In this document: positions 52,989 through 62,291 of the stretch, in pieces
How the letters are laid out: each line of letters starts with the position of its first letter
Position numbering within the stretch: position 1 is the stretch's first letter
Source: VRUE01 sp963720805
Lineage (GTDB): Bacteria; Actinomycetota; Thermoleophilia; Solirubrobacterales; 70-9
Reading direction: 5' to 3'
DNA: 64,000 bases
Assembly: GCA_963720805.1 (NCBI GenBank)
Contig: CAVRGT010000007.1
Location: forward strand, 186,001-250,000
Made by a program: the position numbers and the translations under genes
The notes under the pieces: model-generated
What the model saw: only the letters and a program-made list of their open reading frames with translations
Databases searched by the model: none
Told to the model about the DNA's origin: nothing

Positions 52989-53559
52989 CTAGGAAGCGGC
53001 ATCCCACTGATAGCCGACGCTCATCGCCGACCCCTTGTAGGCGTTGTCCCCGGTCGTCAGCGACGCCGGAGTCCCGCCGTCGGGGAAGTCGACCGTGAAT
53101 TTGTAGGTGCGGGCTTCGCCTCGCGGCGAATTTGCCAAGCGATTGCGCACCCATCGCGCCGACCTTGCCCGAGTACACGCTGACTGGCGACCCGCTTTGG
53201 TCACGTCTTGAATCGAGAGATCCAGCGCCGCCGGAGAGCTGGCCGCCATTGGCGCCCGGCGTATCGGTGAGACTGGTCTTCGAGAGGGTGAACGTGCCAT
53301 CAACGTTGCCGCTGTTGGCGATCATCACCGTGCCGTTGGTAGAGGTTCCCGGCACCATCTTTGCAGCGGTCAGAACCGCAGTGCCTTCCTTGGAATTGGA
53401 TTGCGCGAGGTTGCCTGCGCTGAACGTGTTGCTGGGATTCGCGGACTTCGAGGTGAAGCTCGCGCCTGATCCAACGACCGCGCCAAGGGCCAGCAGCGCA
53501 ACGAGCAGCGCTCCCAGCAGATGGCGAGGACTCGAGAGGATCACGGAAATGCGAGACAT
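52989..53559 (-). pseudogene. TasA/camelysin-like secreted protein 1, with frameshifts
   Basis: The N-terminus is clear: MSRISVILSSPRHLLGALLV, a hydrophobic core, then VVGSGASFTSKSANPSNTFS and AGNLAQSNSKEGTAVLTAAK. This is the classic TasA/CalY pattern in which the mature chain begins near FTSKSANP. The body includes TVMIANSGNVDGTFTLSKTS, and after shifts at about 53230 and 53125 the frame ends TYKFTVDFPDGGTPASLTTG, DNAYKGSAMSVGYQWDAAS. The ribosome site AAGGAGG is six bases ahead of the ATG. A c-di-GMP-I riboswitch is directly upstream. It should form a secreted fibre or matrix component after SipW cleavage. Confidence 0.75.
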
Positions 53560-53594
53560 AAATGCCTCCTTCGGGGCTCGGGTATTGGGCTCCG

Positions 53595-53672
53595 AAAGCG
53601 GCAGCCGAGCTGTCTCGGCTCACGCCGAGACCTCTAGCTTTGCGTCTCCGCCTCACGACGGATTTGCCTTGA
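53595..53672 (-). ncRNA. Cyclic di-GMP-I (GEMM-I) riboswitch
   Basis: On the minus strand the leader reads GGCAAATCCG, a hairpin closed by TCCG/CGGA around TCGTGAGG, then GACGCAAAGC, the hallmark ligand loop, then AGAGGTC with a second hairpin capped by GTGA, and AGCTCGGCTGCCG. This matches the order of GEMM-I conserved elements: GGCAAA, a GNRA-capped P2, GACGCAAAGC, and the receptor-type GGTC/GACAGC-GG-TGCC closing P1. It ends about 35 bases before the TasA-like start, and CTTTCGG just after the aptamer can pair with CCGAAGG of the ribosome site, suggesting translational control. Confidence 0.88.
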
Positions 53673-53789
53673 ATCGCTTCCATGCACCTCACACATCGGC
53701 GCTTCAGACGGAAAGCTGAGCCCCGGGCACCAATCAGGGGTCGAAAGCTCGTCTAGGTAGAAGACCGCAATGAATGCCGGCGAGGGCGA

Positions 53790-54302
53790 TCAGGAGGCGT
53801 TCCAGGCGAAGGCGGCACTGAGTGCCGAGCCCTCGACCGCGTTGCCGGCGCCGGCCGGCAGTGAGACGGTGAAGCGGTAGGCGCGCTGGGCGCCGTCGGC
53901 GAAGCTACCGAGGGGCAGGCGCTGCAGGGCGGCCAGGGGGCCGCTGTAGAGGGCCTTGCCCGCGCCGGCCGTTGCGATCTCGATCCGCAGAACGCTTGAG
54001 AGCGGCACTCCGGCGGCGCCAACGCTGTCGCTGAAGCTCGTGCTGAGCTGGAAAGCCGCCGCCGAGCCGGGGTTGGCGACGCGGACGAGGGCCGTGCGGC
54101 TCTGCCCCGGAACCAGTCCCGAGACCGAGAGCTGGGCGCCGCCACTCGTATCCGGCGCCAGGATCGGGCTCGAGGAGAGACTGTGCCGGGTTGACCCCGG
54201 CCCTCTGGGCGCCGGCTGCCGAAGGCCGCGGGAAGGGCGACGGCGAGGATGCGCGACGGCGACCAGCAGCGAGAGCAGAGAATGGAGCGCTCGCCCCGCC
54301 AC
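53790..54302 (-). pseudogene. TasA-like secreted protein 3, N-terminal frameshifts
   Basis: A GTG at 54300-54302 gives VAGRALHSLLSLLVAVA, which a single-base shift joins to LAVALPAAFGSRRPEG, a signal peptide. The body is intact: SPILAPDTSGGAQLSVSGLV, SRTALVRVANPGSAAAFQLS, FSDSVGAAGVPLSSVLRIEI, RLPLGSFADGAQRAYRFTVS and AVEGSALSAAFAWNAS at the end. The order beta-strand, spaced -GS-A-x-RAYRFTVSLP- and -SAxFxW- matches other TasA/CalY-like proteins in this cluster. It lies upstream of the riboswitch and is probably a separate transcript of the same system. Confidence 0.6.
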
Positions 54303-54360
54303 AAGGCCGCCGAACCTGACGGTGATTGGTGCGGAGATTGTGCCTGCCAGTGCGCTCACA

Positions 54361-55124
54361 TCAACCCATCGGCGGGCGGGCCGAAGGCACAACGCGAGCT
54401 GGACCCATGTGCGTCCCCCTGGACGTTTGTACTAGCGAACCTAGGCAGTCGGGAAACGGCTCGAGGCCGGCATGCCAGGGACCGGGCGGATAGGTATGGA
54501 TGCCGCTCTCCTCCATCTCGCTCTGCAGGCGTTTGAACAGCTCACCGGCGTTTTTCAGCGCCGCTTTCAGCTCCTCGGCGCTGCGCTCGCGCAGGTGCCA
54601 GAGGAACCAGAGCTGGCGATCGTTGATGCCGAAGTCGACCTCGCCGGTCATCGTCGTCGTCCAGGCTGAGGAAGCCGGGGCTGAAGAGCTCGCGTAGGGC
54701 GACCGGGTCGTACTCCTTCGGCACCGTCGCCGAGAAGCGCTTGTTGAAGTCGATCGACTCGAACTCGACCTTGCGGGCGAAACGCTGGGTGACGTGCTCG
54801 TGGCCCTCGATCGACTCGACGTTGAAGGCCGGGACGACCTGGGCGAGGTCGGGCATGTGCGCCTTGGCGAGCATCGCCGTCGGCAGCGACCGCCTTGCTG
54901 AAGAGCCCGCCGGTTTCCTTCTCATCGGCGTCGCAGCACGACCCCCAGAAGCCCTCGCTGAGCTGCCCGGTGAGCCGATTGGCTGCCGCCGACGCAAAGC
55001 GCCACCGGCCCGTCTTTGGGATTGATCCCCCCAACCGGCTCGTACTTGAGCTCGTGCCGCTCGCCGTAGGTGCTGACGATCCCGGCCCATTCCTCGCGCT
55101 TCCTGCTTGGCGCTCATCGGGCAT
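54361..55124 (-). pseudogene. DUF3137-like protein, with frameshifts
   Basis: Pieced across three frames, the product contains RWRFASAAANRLTGQLSEGF, then after a shift LPTAMLAKAHMPDLAQVVPA, the motif FARKVEFESIDFNKRFSATV, ALRELFSPGFLSLD, and finally VDFGINDRQLWFLWHLRERS. VEFESIDFN-x-x-F followed by a short terminal helical pair resembles DUF3137-type proteins, which are often neighbours of LemA, as here. There are at least two breaks, at about 54890 and 54655. The exact start is uncertain. The gene is divergent from LemA. Confidence 0.5.
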
Positions 55125-55159
55125 CGATCCTATGCAGTTGGCCGGTGCAGCCAGTTAGG

Positions 55160-55741
55160 ATGGCGGCAATGATCATGTCGCCATCATCGTGGTCGTCGCG
55201 ATCATCGTCATCGCGGTCCTCTACTACATCGCCAAGCGCAACTCGATCATCTGCCTCGCGCAACCGGGTCGACGAGTCCTGGAGTGGGATCGACGTGCAG
55301 CTCAAGCGCCGTCACGACCTCGTGCCGAACCTGGTCGAGACGGTCAAGGGTTACGCCGAGCACGAGAGCCAGACCTTCGAGAAGACGACCCAGGCGCGGG
55401 CCGCGGCAATGGCCGCCCAGGGCGTCGAGGAAACCGCCAAGGCCGAGCAGCAGCTGACCCGGGCGCTGGCCGACGTCAAGGCCGTGGCGGAGAACTACCC
55501 GACCCTGCGCGCCACCGAGAACTTCCAGCAGCTCAGCCGCAACCTCTCCGAGCTCGAGGACGAGATCCAGGCCTCACGGCGGATCTACAACTCCAACGTG
55601 CAGTCCTACAACACCGACGATCGAACAGTTCCCCGGCTCGATCATCGCCAACCAGGGCGGCTTCACCAAACGCGAGTACTTCGAGATCGAAGACGCCGCC
55701 GATCGCGAGCCGGTCGCGGTCGAGCTTCGAGCAAAGACTGA
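55160..55741 (+). pseudogene. lemA: LemA family protein, with frameshifts
   Basis: Starting at ATG 55160, a shift near 55177 leads to an N-terminal membrane helix (IIVVVAIIVIAVLYYIAKRN). A second shift leads into RNRVDESWSGIDVQLKRRHD, LVPNLVETVKGYAEHESQTF, EQQLTRALADVKAVAENYPT and SRRIYNSNVQSYNT, the LemA coiled-coil core. After a third shift IEQFPGSIIANQGGFTKREY follows, the standard end. LemA is a membrane-anchored helical protein of unclear function. The C-terminal stop position is approximate. Confidence 0.78.
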
Positions 55742-55779
55742 GTCGCCAGGCCGAGGCCGAGCTACTAACCTTTGTTGTC

Positions 55780-55970
55780 ATGACGACAGCCACCGAGCAA
55801 CGCTGTGGATCTGCGAGAGCTGCGGGTTCATCTACGACCCGGCGATCGGCGACCCCGACGGCGGCATCCCGCCCGGCACCAAGTTCGAGGACATCCCCAA
55901 GGACTGGTTCTGCCCCGTCTGCGGCGCCGGACCTCGCGACTTCCGGCCCCTGGAGCCCGGCGAGGCGTAA
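55780..55970 (+). pseudogene. Rubredoxin, one frameshift at the N-terminus
   Basis: The ATG at 55780 gives MTTATEQ, then one base appears to be missing before LWICESCGFIYDPAIGDPDG, GTKFEDIPKDWFCPVCGAGP and a TAA at 55968-55970. Both CxxCG knuckles are intact, and the spacing IPxDWxCPxCG is that of rubredoxins, which carry one iron and pass single electrons. In Actinobacteria rubredoxins often serve alkane hydroxylases or, as may be the case here, neighbouring oxidoreductases. The GMC gene follows 26 bases downstream. Confidence 0.8.
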
Positions 55971-55996
55971 GCCTGCTCCCGAGGAAGGGCCGCGGC

Positions 55997-57645
55997 GTGA
56001 ACTACGACTACGACTGGATGGTAGTTGGGTCCGGGTTCGGAGGCTCCGTTTCGGCGCTTCGCCTGGCTGAAAAGGGCTACTCCGTCGCGGTGCTGGAGTG
56101 CGGCAGCCGCTTCGCAGACGAGGACTTCGCCGAGTCGAATCTGAAGCATCCGCGCCGCTACTTCTGGCTGCCGAAGCTTCGGCTTCCGCGGGGTCATGCG
56201 GATGACCTTCTTCAAGGACGTCTTCATCGTCTCCGGCAGCGGCGTCGGCGGCGGCAGCCTCGGCTACGCCAACACGCTTTACCGCGCTCGCCCCGCCTTC
56301 TTCAAGGACCCGCAGTGGGTCGAGCTGGGCAGACTGGGAGCGCGAGCTCGCGCCGCACTACGACACGGCGGAGCGGATGCTCGGCGTGGTCGAGTACGAG
56401 GGCATCGGGCCCCGCCGACAAGCTGCTGCAGGAATACGGCGAGGAGATCGGCGTCGGCGAGACCTTCACCAACACCCGGGTCGGGGTCTTCTTCGACCAG
56501 CCCGGGGTCGAGGTCGCCGACCCCTTCTTCGACGGCGAGGGACCCGACCGCACCGGCTGCATGCGCTGCGGCAGCTGCATGGTCGGCTGCCGCCACGGGG
56601 CGAAGAACACGCTGATGAAGAACTACCTCTGGTTCGCCGAGAAGCTCGGGGTCGAGATCCAGCCCGAGCGCCAGGTGACCGAGATCCGCCCGCTCGGCGC
56701 CGCCGACGGCTCCGACGGCTACGCGGTGACCAGCGAGCGCTCCGGCTCCTGGCTGCGCAAGCGGCCGGCGCACGCAAACCGCCCGCGGCGTGATCGTCGC
56801 CGCCGGCGCCCTCGGCACCAACAACCTGCTCGCCAACTGCCGCCATCGCGGCGCGCTGCCGCGGATCTCCGACCGCCTCGGCGACCTGGTCCGCACCAAC
56901 TCGGAGTCGATCCAGTCGGTCACCGGCGCCCGACGACGAGCGTGACTTCAGCCGCTCGGTGGCGATCACGTCGAGCATCTACCCCGACCCCGACACCCAC
57001 ATCGAGGTCGTCACCTACGGCACGGCGGGCGACGCGATGTCCGCGCACCTTCACCGCGATGACCGGCCCCGGCACAAAGCTGACCCGGCCGATCAAGTGG
57101 CTTGCCGCGATCCTGCGCCACCCGCTGCGCACGGCGCGGATGCTGATCCCCCACCGCTGGTCGCAGCGCACGGTGATCCTGCTGGTCATGCAGACCGTCG
57201 ACGCCGCGATGCACTTCCGTCCCAAGCGCAAGATCTTTGGCGGGGGCGTGCGCCTGCAGACTCGAACAGGACCCGGGCAGACCCAACCCGACCTACATCC
57301 CGGCCGCCGAGAAAGTCGCGCGCTGGTTCGCCAAGCGCACCGGCGGCGTCGCCCAGAGCGCCGTCACCGAGTCGGTCCGCAACATCCCCTCGACCGCCCA
57401 CATCCTCGGCGGCGCGGTCGTCGGCGACGGCCCCGAGAGCGGCGTCGTCGACCAGCGGCAACCGCGTCTTCGGCTACGAGAACCTGCTCGTCTGCGACGG
57501 CGCGGCGATACCGGCCAACCCGGGCGTGAACCCGAGCCTGACAATCACCGCCAAGGCCGAGCACGCGATGAGCCTGATCCCGCCAAAGGAGGGCTCAGAG
57601 CCGCGCCACCTCCCCGAGGCAGCGCGGCCAGCAGTTCGCTGTTAG
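55997..57645 (+). pseudogene. GMC-type FAD oxidoreductase (cholesterol oxidase-like), many frameshifts
   Basis: The N-terminus VNYDYDWMVVGSGFGGSVSA has the FAD dinucleotide fold. Across at least seven frame breaks the expected order is kept: SGSGVGGGSLGYANTLYRAR, TGCMRCGSCMVGCRHGAKNT, RGVIVAAGALGTNNLLANCR, AHILGGAVVGDGPESGVVD and NLLVCDGAAIPANPGVNPSL, with the C-terminal His/Asn region. The cysteine-rich CMRCGSCMVGC segment is typical of the bacterial GMC branch near cholesterol oxidase. Total length about 545 residues is normal. The frame breaks are probably sequence errors; if real, the gene is dead. Confidence 0.78.
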
Positions 57646-57766
57646 TCCCTAGACGGGCGCGAAAACCAGCGGTCGGGGGTGCAGGGAGGACGGTGAGGGG
57701 AGCGCACTTGGTGCGTGACCCGATCCGGACGACCGAAGACCCGAGTGCGTCGGTTTGCAGCGTCCG

Positions 57767-58368
<602 letters not shown>

Positions 58369-58430
58369 CTGGCGTCTCCTTTGGTCGATATTCGGAAGGT
58401 CGGCGGGAGCCTAACGCCGTCACGCTTTGC

Positions 58431-58454
58431 GTACCCGGCCGGTAGACGGGCAAC
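58431..58454 (-). promoter_or_regulatory. Candidate SigB/SigF-type promoter of the superoxide dismutase gene
   Basis: On the minus strand GTTG, 14 bases, then GGGTAC matches the general stress sigma consensus GTTT-N(13-15)-GGGTAT with one mismatch in each half. It lies 63 bases ahead of the SOD start, and a SigB-family sigma gene is encoded next door at 58592. The short hairpin TACGC-AAA-GCGT follows in the leader. Confidence 0.45.
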
Positions 58455-58591
58455 CACGCAGCGATTGCGCCATGACCAGTACGCGCCGAAAGAGCCCTGA
58501 TAGCTTTGTATCAGGAGTAGCTGCACGGCCTGGGAGGGGGCTCGAGGGTGGCATGTAGCGAGTTGATGCCAGACCACCCTGGTTCAAACCG

Positions 58592-59419
58592 ATGGCAGCT
58601 AAACGCGATACCGACGACAGCGCCGTAAGCTCGGCCCCGCTGGGGGCAGGCGAGCAGCTGATCGGCGACCGCGAGCTCTGGGATCGCTTCGCCCGCGACC
58701 GCGAGCCGGCCGTGCGCGAAGAGCTGGTGCGGCGCAATATGGCCTTTGCCAAGCGCCTCGCCCTGCGCTACCGCGGCGCCAGCGAGTCCTTCGACGATCT
58801 GCTCCAGGTCGCCAACCTCGGTCTGCTGGGCGCGGTCGACCGCTTCGACCCCGAGCGCGGCATCCCCTTCACCGCCTTCGCCTCGCCGACGATCCTCGGT
58901 GAGCTGAAGCGCCACTTCCGCGACCGGGTCTGGACCGTGCGGGTCCCGCGCGGTCTGCACGACCGCATGGCCGAAGTCGACAAAGCGACCACCGAGCTGA
59001 CGAAAAAACTGCAGCGCTCGCCCTCGGTCGGCGAGATCGCCGAGCGGCTCGGCTTGGAGCAGACCGACGTGCTCGAGGTGATGGAGGCAAACCACAACCG
59101 CCGCCCGCTCTCGCTCGACCGGCCGGCATCCGGCGCCGAGGACTCCGACGAGGCGCCGCCCTCGGAGTGGATCGGCGAAGAGGACGAGCGCTTCGAGCTG
59201 GTCGAGGGCCGGATCGCGCTCGACGCGGCGCTGCCCTACCTGGAGGAGCGCGAGCGGGTGGTGCTGCGGCTGCGCTTCGTCGAGGACATGACCCAGTCGC
59301 AGATCGCCGAGCGCATCGGCCACTCCCAGATGCACGTCTCGCGCATCCTGCGCCGGGCCCTGGCCCGAGTCCGCGAACGGATCGAGGAGGAACGCGGCCT
59401 GGGTGGCGGGCGCGACTAG
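58592..59419 (+). CDS. SigB/SigF/SigG family RNA polymerase sigma factor
   Basis: The 275-residue protein has region 2 (AFAKRLALRYRGASESFDDL, LLQVANLGLLGAVDRFDPER, PFTAFASPTILGELKRHFRD and WTVRVPRGLHDR), region 3 (LQRSPSVGEIAERLGLEQTD) and region 4 (LEERERVVLRLRFVEDMTQS, then IAERIGHSQMHVSRILRRAL). This is the group 3 general stress sigma type. It is intact despite lying in the frameshift-rich area. It converges on the RsbW-like gene, and the two stop codons share a CTAG. A partner-switch system encoded opposite should control it. Confidence 0.93.
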   Translation: MAAKRDTDDSAVSSAPLGAGEQLIGDRELWDRFARDREPAVREELVRRNMAFAKRLALRYRGASESFDDLLQVANLGLLGAVDRFDPERGIPFTAFASPTILGELKRHFRDRVWTVRVPRGLHDRMAEVDKATTELTKKLQRSPSVGEIAERLGLEQTDVLEVMEANHNRRPLSLDRPASGAEDSDEAPPSEWIGEEDERFELVEGRIALDAALPYLEERERVVLRLRFVEDMTQSQIAERIGHSQMHVSRILRRALARVRERIEEERGLGGGRD

Positions 59420-60263
59420 GCGGCCGGTATGCCGGCGAAGCGGACGATCAGGTAATCGCCATCGCTCTGATTCCTCGACGGCCAACTCGTCGGCAAGGGC
59501 CTCGAGCGAGCCACCCAGATCCGGTACCTCAAGCTCGCCGCGGATTTCGCAGCGGCGCCGCCTTGTCCATCGGTCCGAGCCTGAGCTCCAAGCCGGCCTC
59601 GCTCTCGCCGAGTCCGAGCTCGGACGCAGCCATCGGCAAAGCGCCCCGGGGCGGCATCGGCGATCGCGTCGGTGACGAGGACCGCATCGGAGACACGCTC
59701 GACCGAGAGTTCGCGGCGGGCGGCGAGCGCTCCGACCAGGCGCGCCAATACCGGCTCGAGCAACTCGGCCTTGCCAACGGTCACCTCGGTGCCGGTCACC
59801 TCGACCGATGATTTCCTGCTCGGCAGGACTCCGCTGGCGCCACCGCCGCTGAGCGGCAGGCGCATCATCACCTCGGTGCCGCGGTCAAGGCCGCCGGAGA
59901 TGCTGAAGCTGCTGGAGAGGGCGGCGATCAGCGAGAGGCCGAGTTTGAGGCTGTCGCGCTCGGAATTGGCCTGCGGGCTGATTCCGGCGCCGCTGTCGCT
60001 GACCTTGACCGTGAGGCCGTCGGTGTCGGGTTCGGCCTCGACCACAAGCGGTCCGGGCTGCCATCGGGATAGGCGTGGACGACTACGTTCATGCTTGCCT
60101 CGGTAACCACCGTCTTCAGGTCGGCGACCCCCGCCTCGTCCATACCGATCTGCTCGGCCAATCCGGCCAGGGCATGGCGGATCACGGCGACGTTCTCGGC
60201 CTTTGCCGGAAGTCTGATTTGAAGCCCAGTCGGCTTCTCGTTGGTGGTGGAACCGTTTGGCAT
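59416..60263 (-). pseudogene. RsbW-like anti-sigma factor (HATPase), with frameshifts
   Basis: The N-terminus MPNGSTTNEKPTGLQIRLPA leads to the N-box LKTVVTEASMNVVVHAY. A shift near 60060 joins LVVEAEPDTDGLTVKVSDSG, the G1 box, and then KLGLSLIAALSSSFSISGGL with GTEVMMRLPL, the G2 box of GHKL kinases. A C-terminal extension of about 130 residues (RLVGALAARRELSVERVSDA ... YLIVRFAGIPAA) also shows frame breaks and resembles a second, degenerate module. Such proteins bind SigB and phosphorylate an RsbV-type antagonist. No separate RsbV gene is visible here. Confidence 0.72.
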
Positions 60264-60384
60264 CGTCGCGTCGTCTCCCGCTGAGGGCCTGTTCCCCGCG
60301 CACAGCGAGCATAACCGTCTCGTCTTAGGCCAACGCTACCCGTGGGCCCCAAGCACAAAACGGCTCTTCGACGGAGCGGAGCGC

Positions 60385-60804
60385 TCAGGCCGGCGCAGGC
60401 GCGAAGCGGCTGACCGCCTCGTCGGGATCGGCGAAGACCTCGCCCCGCACGAAGAGTCCGTCCTCCACCTGCCAGATCCAGGCAACCGGCATGTCGCGGA
60501 TGCCAAGCTCGCGATTGCGGACGAAGACCCGTCCGACGACGAGCAGGCGATCCTCGCGGCGCTCCAGCCTGCCGGGCGTGATCAGCAGTTCTTCCCAGAA
60601 CTGTTCGACGTCCGCCAGGTAGTCGCGGAGGCCGTCAGGCCCAACATATGGAGCGCCGCGCCCCACCTCCTCCGCCGTAATCGCGAAGAACTCCATGCGC
60701 GGCGAGCAGAGCGCGACGATCTCCTCGATGTCGCGCTGGTTGAAGGCGTTGAAGAGCCTCCCGACCAGGGTCTCCGGCGACTCAGCCATCTGAGCGGACG
60801 TCAT
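60385..60804 (-). CDS. NTF2-like (SnoaL-type) protein
   Basis: Starting at ATG 60802-60804 (MTSAQMAESPETLVGRLFNA), the protein is 139 residues; the second ATG at 60787-60789 is also possible. It has FNQRDIEEIVALCSPRMEFF, YVGPDGLRDYLADVEQFWEE, RVFVRNRELGIRDMPVAWIW and a closing DPDEAVSRFAPA, matching the alpha-beta cone fold of SnoaL-like NTF2 proteins. Its role is unknown; it may be a ligand-binding or ketosteroid-isomerase-like domain. It overlaps the phosphatase end and sits between the two partner-switch genes. Confidence 0.72.
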   Translation of the reverse strand: MTSAQMAESPETLVGRLFNAFNQRDIEEIVALCSPRMEFFAITAEEVGRGAPYVGPDGLRDYLADVEQFWEELLITPGRLERREDRLLVVGRVFVRNRELGIRDMPVAWIWQVEDGLFVRGEVFADPDEAVSRFAPAPA

Positions 60805-62186
60805 ATCCAGCGACCAGGGCCGTGGGGACCGCGCCACCCTCCGAGCGGGAGACCGCGAGGATTGCCACATCGTCGTCAAGCGTGTCCGCGGTGAAGGCGC
60901 GAAGCGCTCCTTCGAGGCGCTGAACCGCCCCCGCCGGGTTGCCCGCCCCGCGCCAGCTCGGCACGCAGCCGCCGCTCGCCGAAGCGGCCACCGTCACCCT
61001 CAGCCTCGACGATGCCATCCGTGGTGATCACCAGCTGTTGCCCGGACCCGACCATGCTCTCGCCGATCCGCCACTCGCCGTCGGCAAAGGCGCCGAGCAC
61101 CTGGTCGCTCCCGGTCGCCTCGCGGACCTCCTCGCCGTCGACGAGAAGCGGCGGCAGGTGGCCGGCGACGGCCATGCGCACCGGCTGGCGCGGGTCGTCG
61201 CTGAGGGTGAGCGCCGCCATGCTGCAGAGCGCGGTGTCGTGGCGGGCGAGCAGGGCGCGGTTGAGCGTCGCCAGGGCGATTTGCGGGTCGTTGGTGAGGA
61301 CCGCGGCCGTGCGCAATGTGTAGCGGGCGAGCGCGGTGATCGATGCGGCCTCGGCGCCCCTGCCGGTCACGTCGCCGATCACCAGCATCCAGCCGTCGGC
61401 GACGGGGAAAGCGTCGTAGAAGTCGCCGCCCGCTTCGTTCTCCGCCCCCGCCGGCCGGTACATCGCCGCCAGCGACCAGCCCGGGATGTGAGGCAGCGGC
61501 GGCGGCATCAGGCCACGCTGGCAGCGTTTCGGCGATCTCGGCGCGCGCCGCTTCGGCCCGCTCGAGCTCGGAGAAGAGGCCGCTGTTGTCGAGGGTCAGC
61601 GCCACCCTGCCGGAGAGGATCCAGGCGAAGCGCACGTCGTCGCGGCGGTAGCGGCGCCCCGACCAGGCCACGCCCAGGGTGAGCGTGCCCTTTACCTGGC
61701 CGCGCGTCTGCAGGGCGAGCGTGATCGCCGAGCGCATGCCGAGGCTGCGCAGGAAGTCGAGGTCGTCGCCCTCGTCGTGGGCGATCTCGCGCAGATCGCC
61801 CTCCGACATCCGCTCGTAGAAGCGCGGTTCCAGCGCAGCCGTCCTCGCCGCGGACCATCCGCTCCGGCAGCGAGGGCATGCGCTCTTTCAGCCCCTGCTC
61901 GGCCCGGGCACTCCCGCCGGGCGCGACCCGCACGGCGACGCGCTTGGGCTCGCCATCCTCGATCAAGTCGATCATGCAGAAGTCGGCGATCTCGGGGACG
62001 AGGATGTCGCAGATCTTCTCGAAGGTTCCCTGCGAGCGAATCGCTCGGCTCAGAAGCGGAAGCGACGCTGCCGAGGATCTCGAAGCGGCGCTGCGAGCGA
62101 CGCGCCCGCAGGAGCAGGACAACGACCAGCACGACGCACAAGATGGCGAGCGTCGCCTCCACCATGGAAATGTCGATCCAGGTCAT
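60782..62186 (-). pseudogene. RsbU-like PP2C phosphatase (SpoIIE) with GAF-like sensor, frameshifts
   Basis: MTWIDISMVEATLAILCVVL is a membrane anchor. Across shifts, a GAF-like sensor follows (FEKICDILVPEIADFCMIDL, then DFLRSLGMRSAITLALQTRG and RVALTLDNSGLFSELERAEA). The SpoIIE PP2C domain has PGWSLAAMYRPAGAENEAGG, DFYDAFPVADGWMLVIGDVT, GRGAEAASITALARYTLRTA, AGHLPPLLVDGEEV and QQLVITTDGIVEAEG with metal-binding Asp residues, and ends DDVAILAVSRSE. It would dephosphorylate an RsbV-type antagonist and so release the sigma factor. At least four single-base breaks occur. Confidence 0.78.
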
Positions 62187-62291
62187 CGTTCCCCCGTTGC
62201 AGTGATACCGAAAACAACGTAGCTCGGGTGAACTAATAAGTCCATACCCCGCCAGGCCGAGGAATGGCGCCGGCCTGGCGCCTGCGGACCG

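Noticed and set aside
58410..58454. A second possible GEMM-type riboswitch ahead of the dismutase gene, because TACGCAAAGC appears on the minus strand
   Set aside because: The GGCAAA element and closing TGCC/receptor region are absent, and the bases form a simple ACGC-AAA-GCGT hairpin; a SigB-like promoter covers part of it.
58560..58585. GGTTCAAACC resembling a tRNA T-loop
   Set aside because: The flanks do not pair as a T-stem and no anticodon arm or acceptor stem is present; no tRNA was found in the window.
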